From contig JAGXHD010000227.1 in NCBI GenBank assembly GCA_024636395.1, positions 1-6,088 on the forward strand: a stretch of DNA of 6,088 nucleotides, written 5' to 3'. Origin of the DNA: Sulfitobacter sp. (GTDB lineage Bacteria; Pseudomonadota; Alphaproteobacteria; Rhodobacterales; Rhodobacteraceae). The notes under the pieces were generated by a model that was not told the DNA's origin, did no database searches, and saw nothing but the letters and a program-made list of their open reading frames with translations. The position numbers were made by a program, and so were the translations under genes. Below, in pieces: positions 5,634 through 6,088 of the stretch. Every line of letters begins with the position of its first letter. The first letter of the stretch is position 1.

Positions 5634-6088
5634 GGTACCTTGACCGCACGTACCGGCATCGCCGCCTCGCTGCGCAGCGTGATCACAGCCCCCGCCCCTG
5701 CAATCAAAGCCATCCCTGCAAGCGCAGGCAGCCCCACCGACTGATCCCACAGCACCCAAGCCCAGAAGCTCGCAAAAACCAGTAAGGAATATTCAAATAC
5801 CGCCACGAAGCCCGCCTCCGCCAGCAGGTAACCACGGGTGATCAACCCGATACCGAAGATCGATCCCAACGCCTGCACCGCGATCCAGAACATCATATTG
5901 GCCGTCAGCGGCACCCAACCGCGCATCACGAACCCCGAAAACCCCAGCGGCCCGCCCGTAGGCACGATCAACAGCCCAATAGCACCGAACAGCGCCAGCA
6001 TCCCGAAGATACCCGCAGAGAGCGACATCGTGCTTTCACCCGCACACCAAAGCCGCGTGACGACCGCCCCCACGGCATAGAGCATCCC
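5630..6088 (-). CDS. EamA/DMT-family transporter, C-terminal half (partial)
   Basis: This is an inner-membrane permease of the drug/metabolite transporter superfamily. Only the last 152 codons are in the window: the frame stays open to the edge (6088), so the start and N-terminal half lie outside. The Met encoded at 6085 is internal, since the sequence there already reads like a first helix of an EamA repeat (LYAVGAVVTRLW). Four further hydrophobic segments follow: IFGMLALFGAIGLLIV, MMFWIAVQALGSIFGIGLI, AVFEYSLLVFASFWAWVLW and LPALAGMALIAGAGAVITL. The RGYLLAEAGFVAVFEY stretch is typical of the penultimate helices of EamA domains. Full members are about 290-300 aa with ten helices. The substrate cannot be told from sequence. 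The gene's last codons overlap the start of the sulfotransferase gene (ATGA), so the two form an operon. Confidence 0.88.
   Translation of the reverse strand, partial: GMLYAVGAVVTRLWCAGESTMSLSAGIFGMLALFGAIGLLIVPTGGPLGFSGFVMRGWVPLTANMMFWIAVQALGSIFGIGLITRGYLLAEAGFVAVFEYSLLVFASFWAWVLWDQSVGLPALAGMALIAGAGAVITLRSEAAMPVRAVKVP

Noticed and set aside
5031..5744. A 237-aa open frame on the plus strand opposite the sulfotransferase
   Set aside because: The sulfotransferase frame carries both PAPS-binding motifs; the opposite frame has no recognisable motif and a biased composition.
4975..5759. Longer sulfotransferase beginning at 5759 with a Cys/Gly-rich N-terminal extension
   Set aside because: The extension is encoded wholly within the transporter gene in another frame. 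The ATG at 5633 gives the normal family N-terminus and an ATGA overlap.

Overview
The window looks like the chromosome of an alphaproteobacterium of the order Rhodobacterales (Roseobacter-like). This rests on four things: GC-rich codon use, the style of the beta-oxidation proteins, a Hint_2-type protein, and a short family-2 sulfotransferase joined to a DMT transporter. All of these resemble proteins I know from that group. The genus cannot be resolved from the sequence alone.

Positions 1-3990 hold a plus-strand fatty-acid beta-oxidation operon. It runs: a thiolase (fadA-like, start best placed at 36), a small NTF2/SnoaL-like protein of unknown role (1252-1734), and a large FadB/FadJ-type bifunctional enzyme (1731-3935). 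The gaps are 4 nt and a 4-nt ATGA overlap, so the three are almost certainly co-transcribed and translationally coupled. The operon ends at a clear intrinsic terminator (3964-3989). FadB hydrates enoyl-CoA and oxidises 3-hydroxyacyl-CoA, and the thiolase releases acetyl-CoA. All catalytic residues I could check in both enzymes are present. The operon's promoter, and any acyl-CoA dehydrogenase gene upstream, lie outside the window.

Positions 4009-6088 are transcribed from the minus strand, converging on the fad operon. In order of transcription they hold: the C-terminal half of an EamA/DMT-family transporter (truncated by the window edge), a short sulfotransferase overlapping it by ATGA, a 241-nt spacer, and a Hint-domain protein that lacks the usual splicing/cleavage residues. 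A structured region with a T-run on the minus strand (4009-4062) is the likely terminator of the Hint gene.

I see no rRNA, tRNA, CRISPR array, insertion sequence or phage feature, and no convincing new multi-gene system. The points most worth a second look are the apparently inactive Hint protein and the uncharacterised small protein fixed between fadA and fadB.
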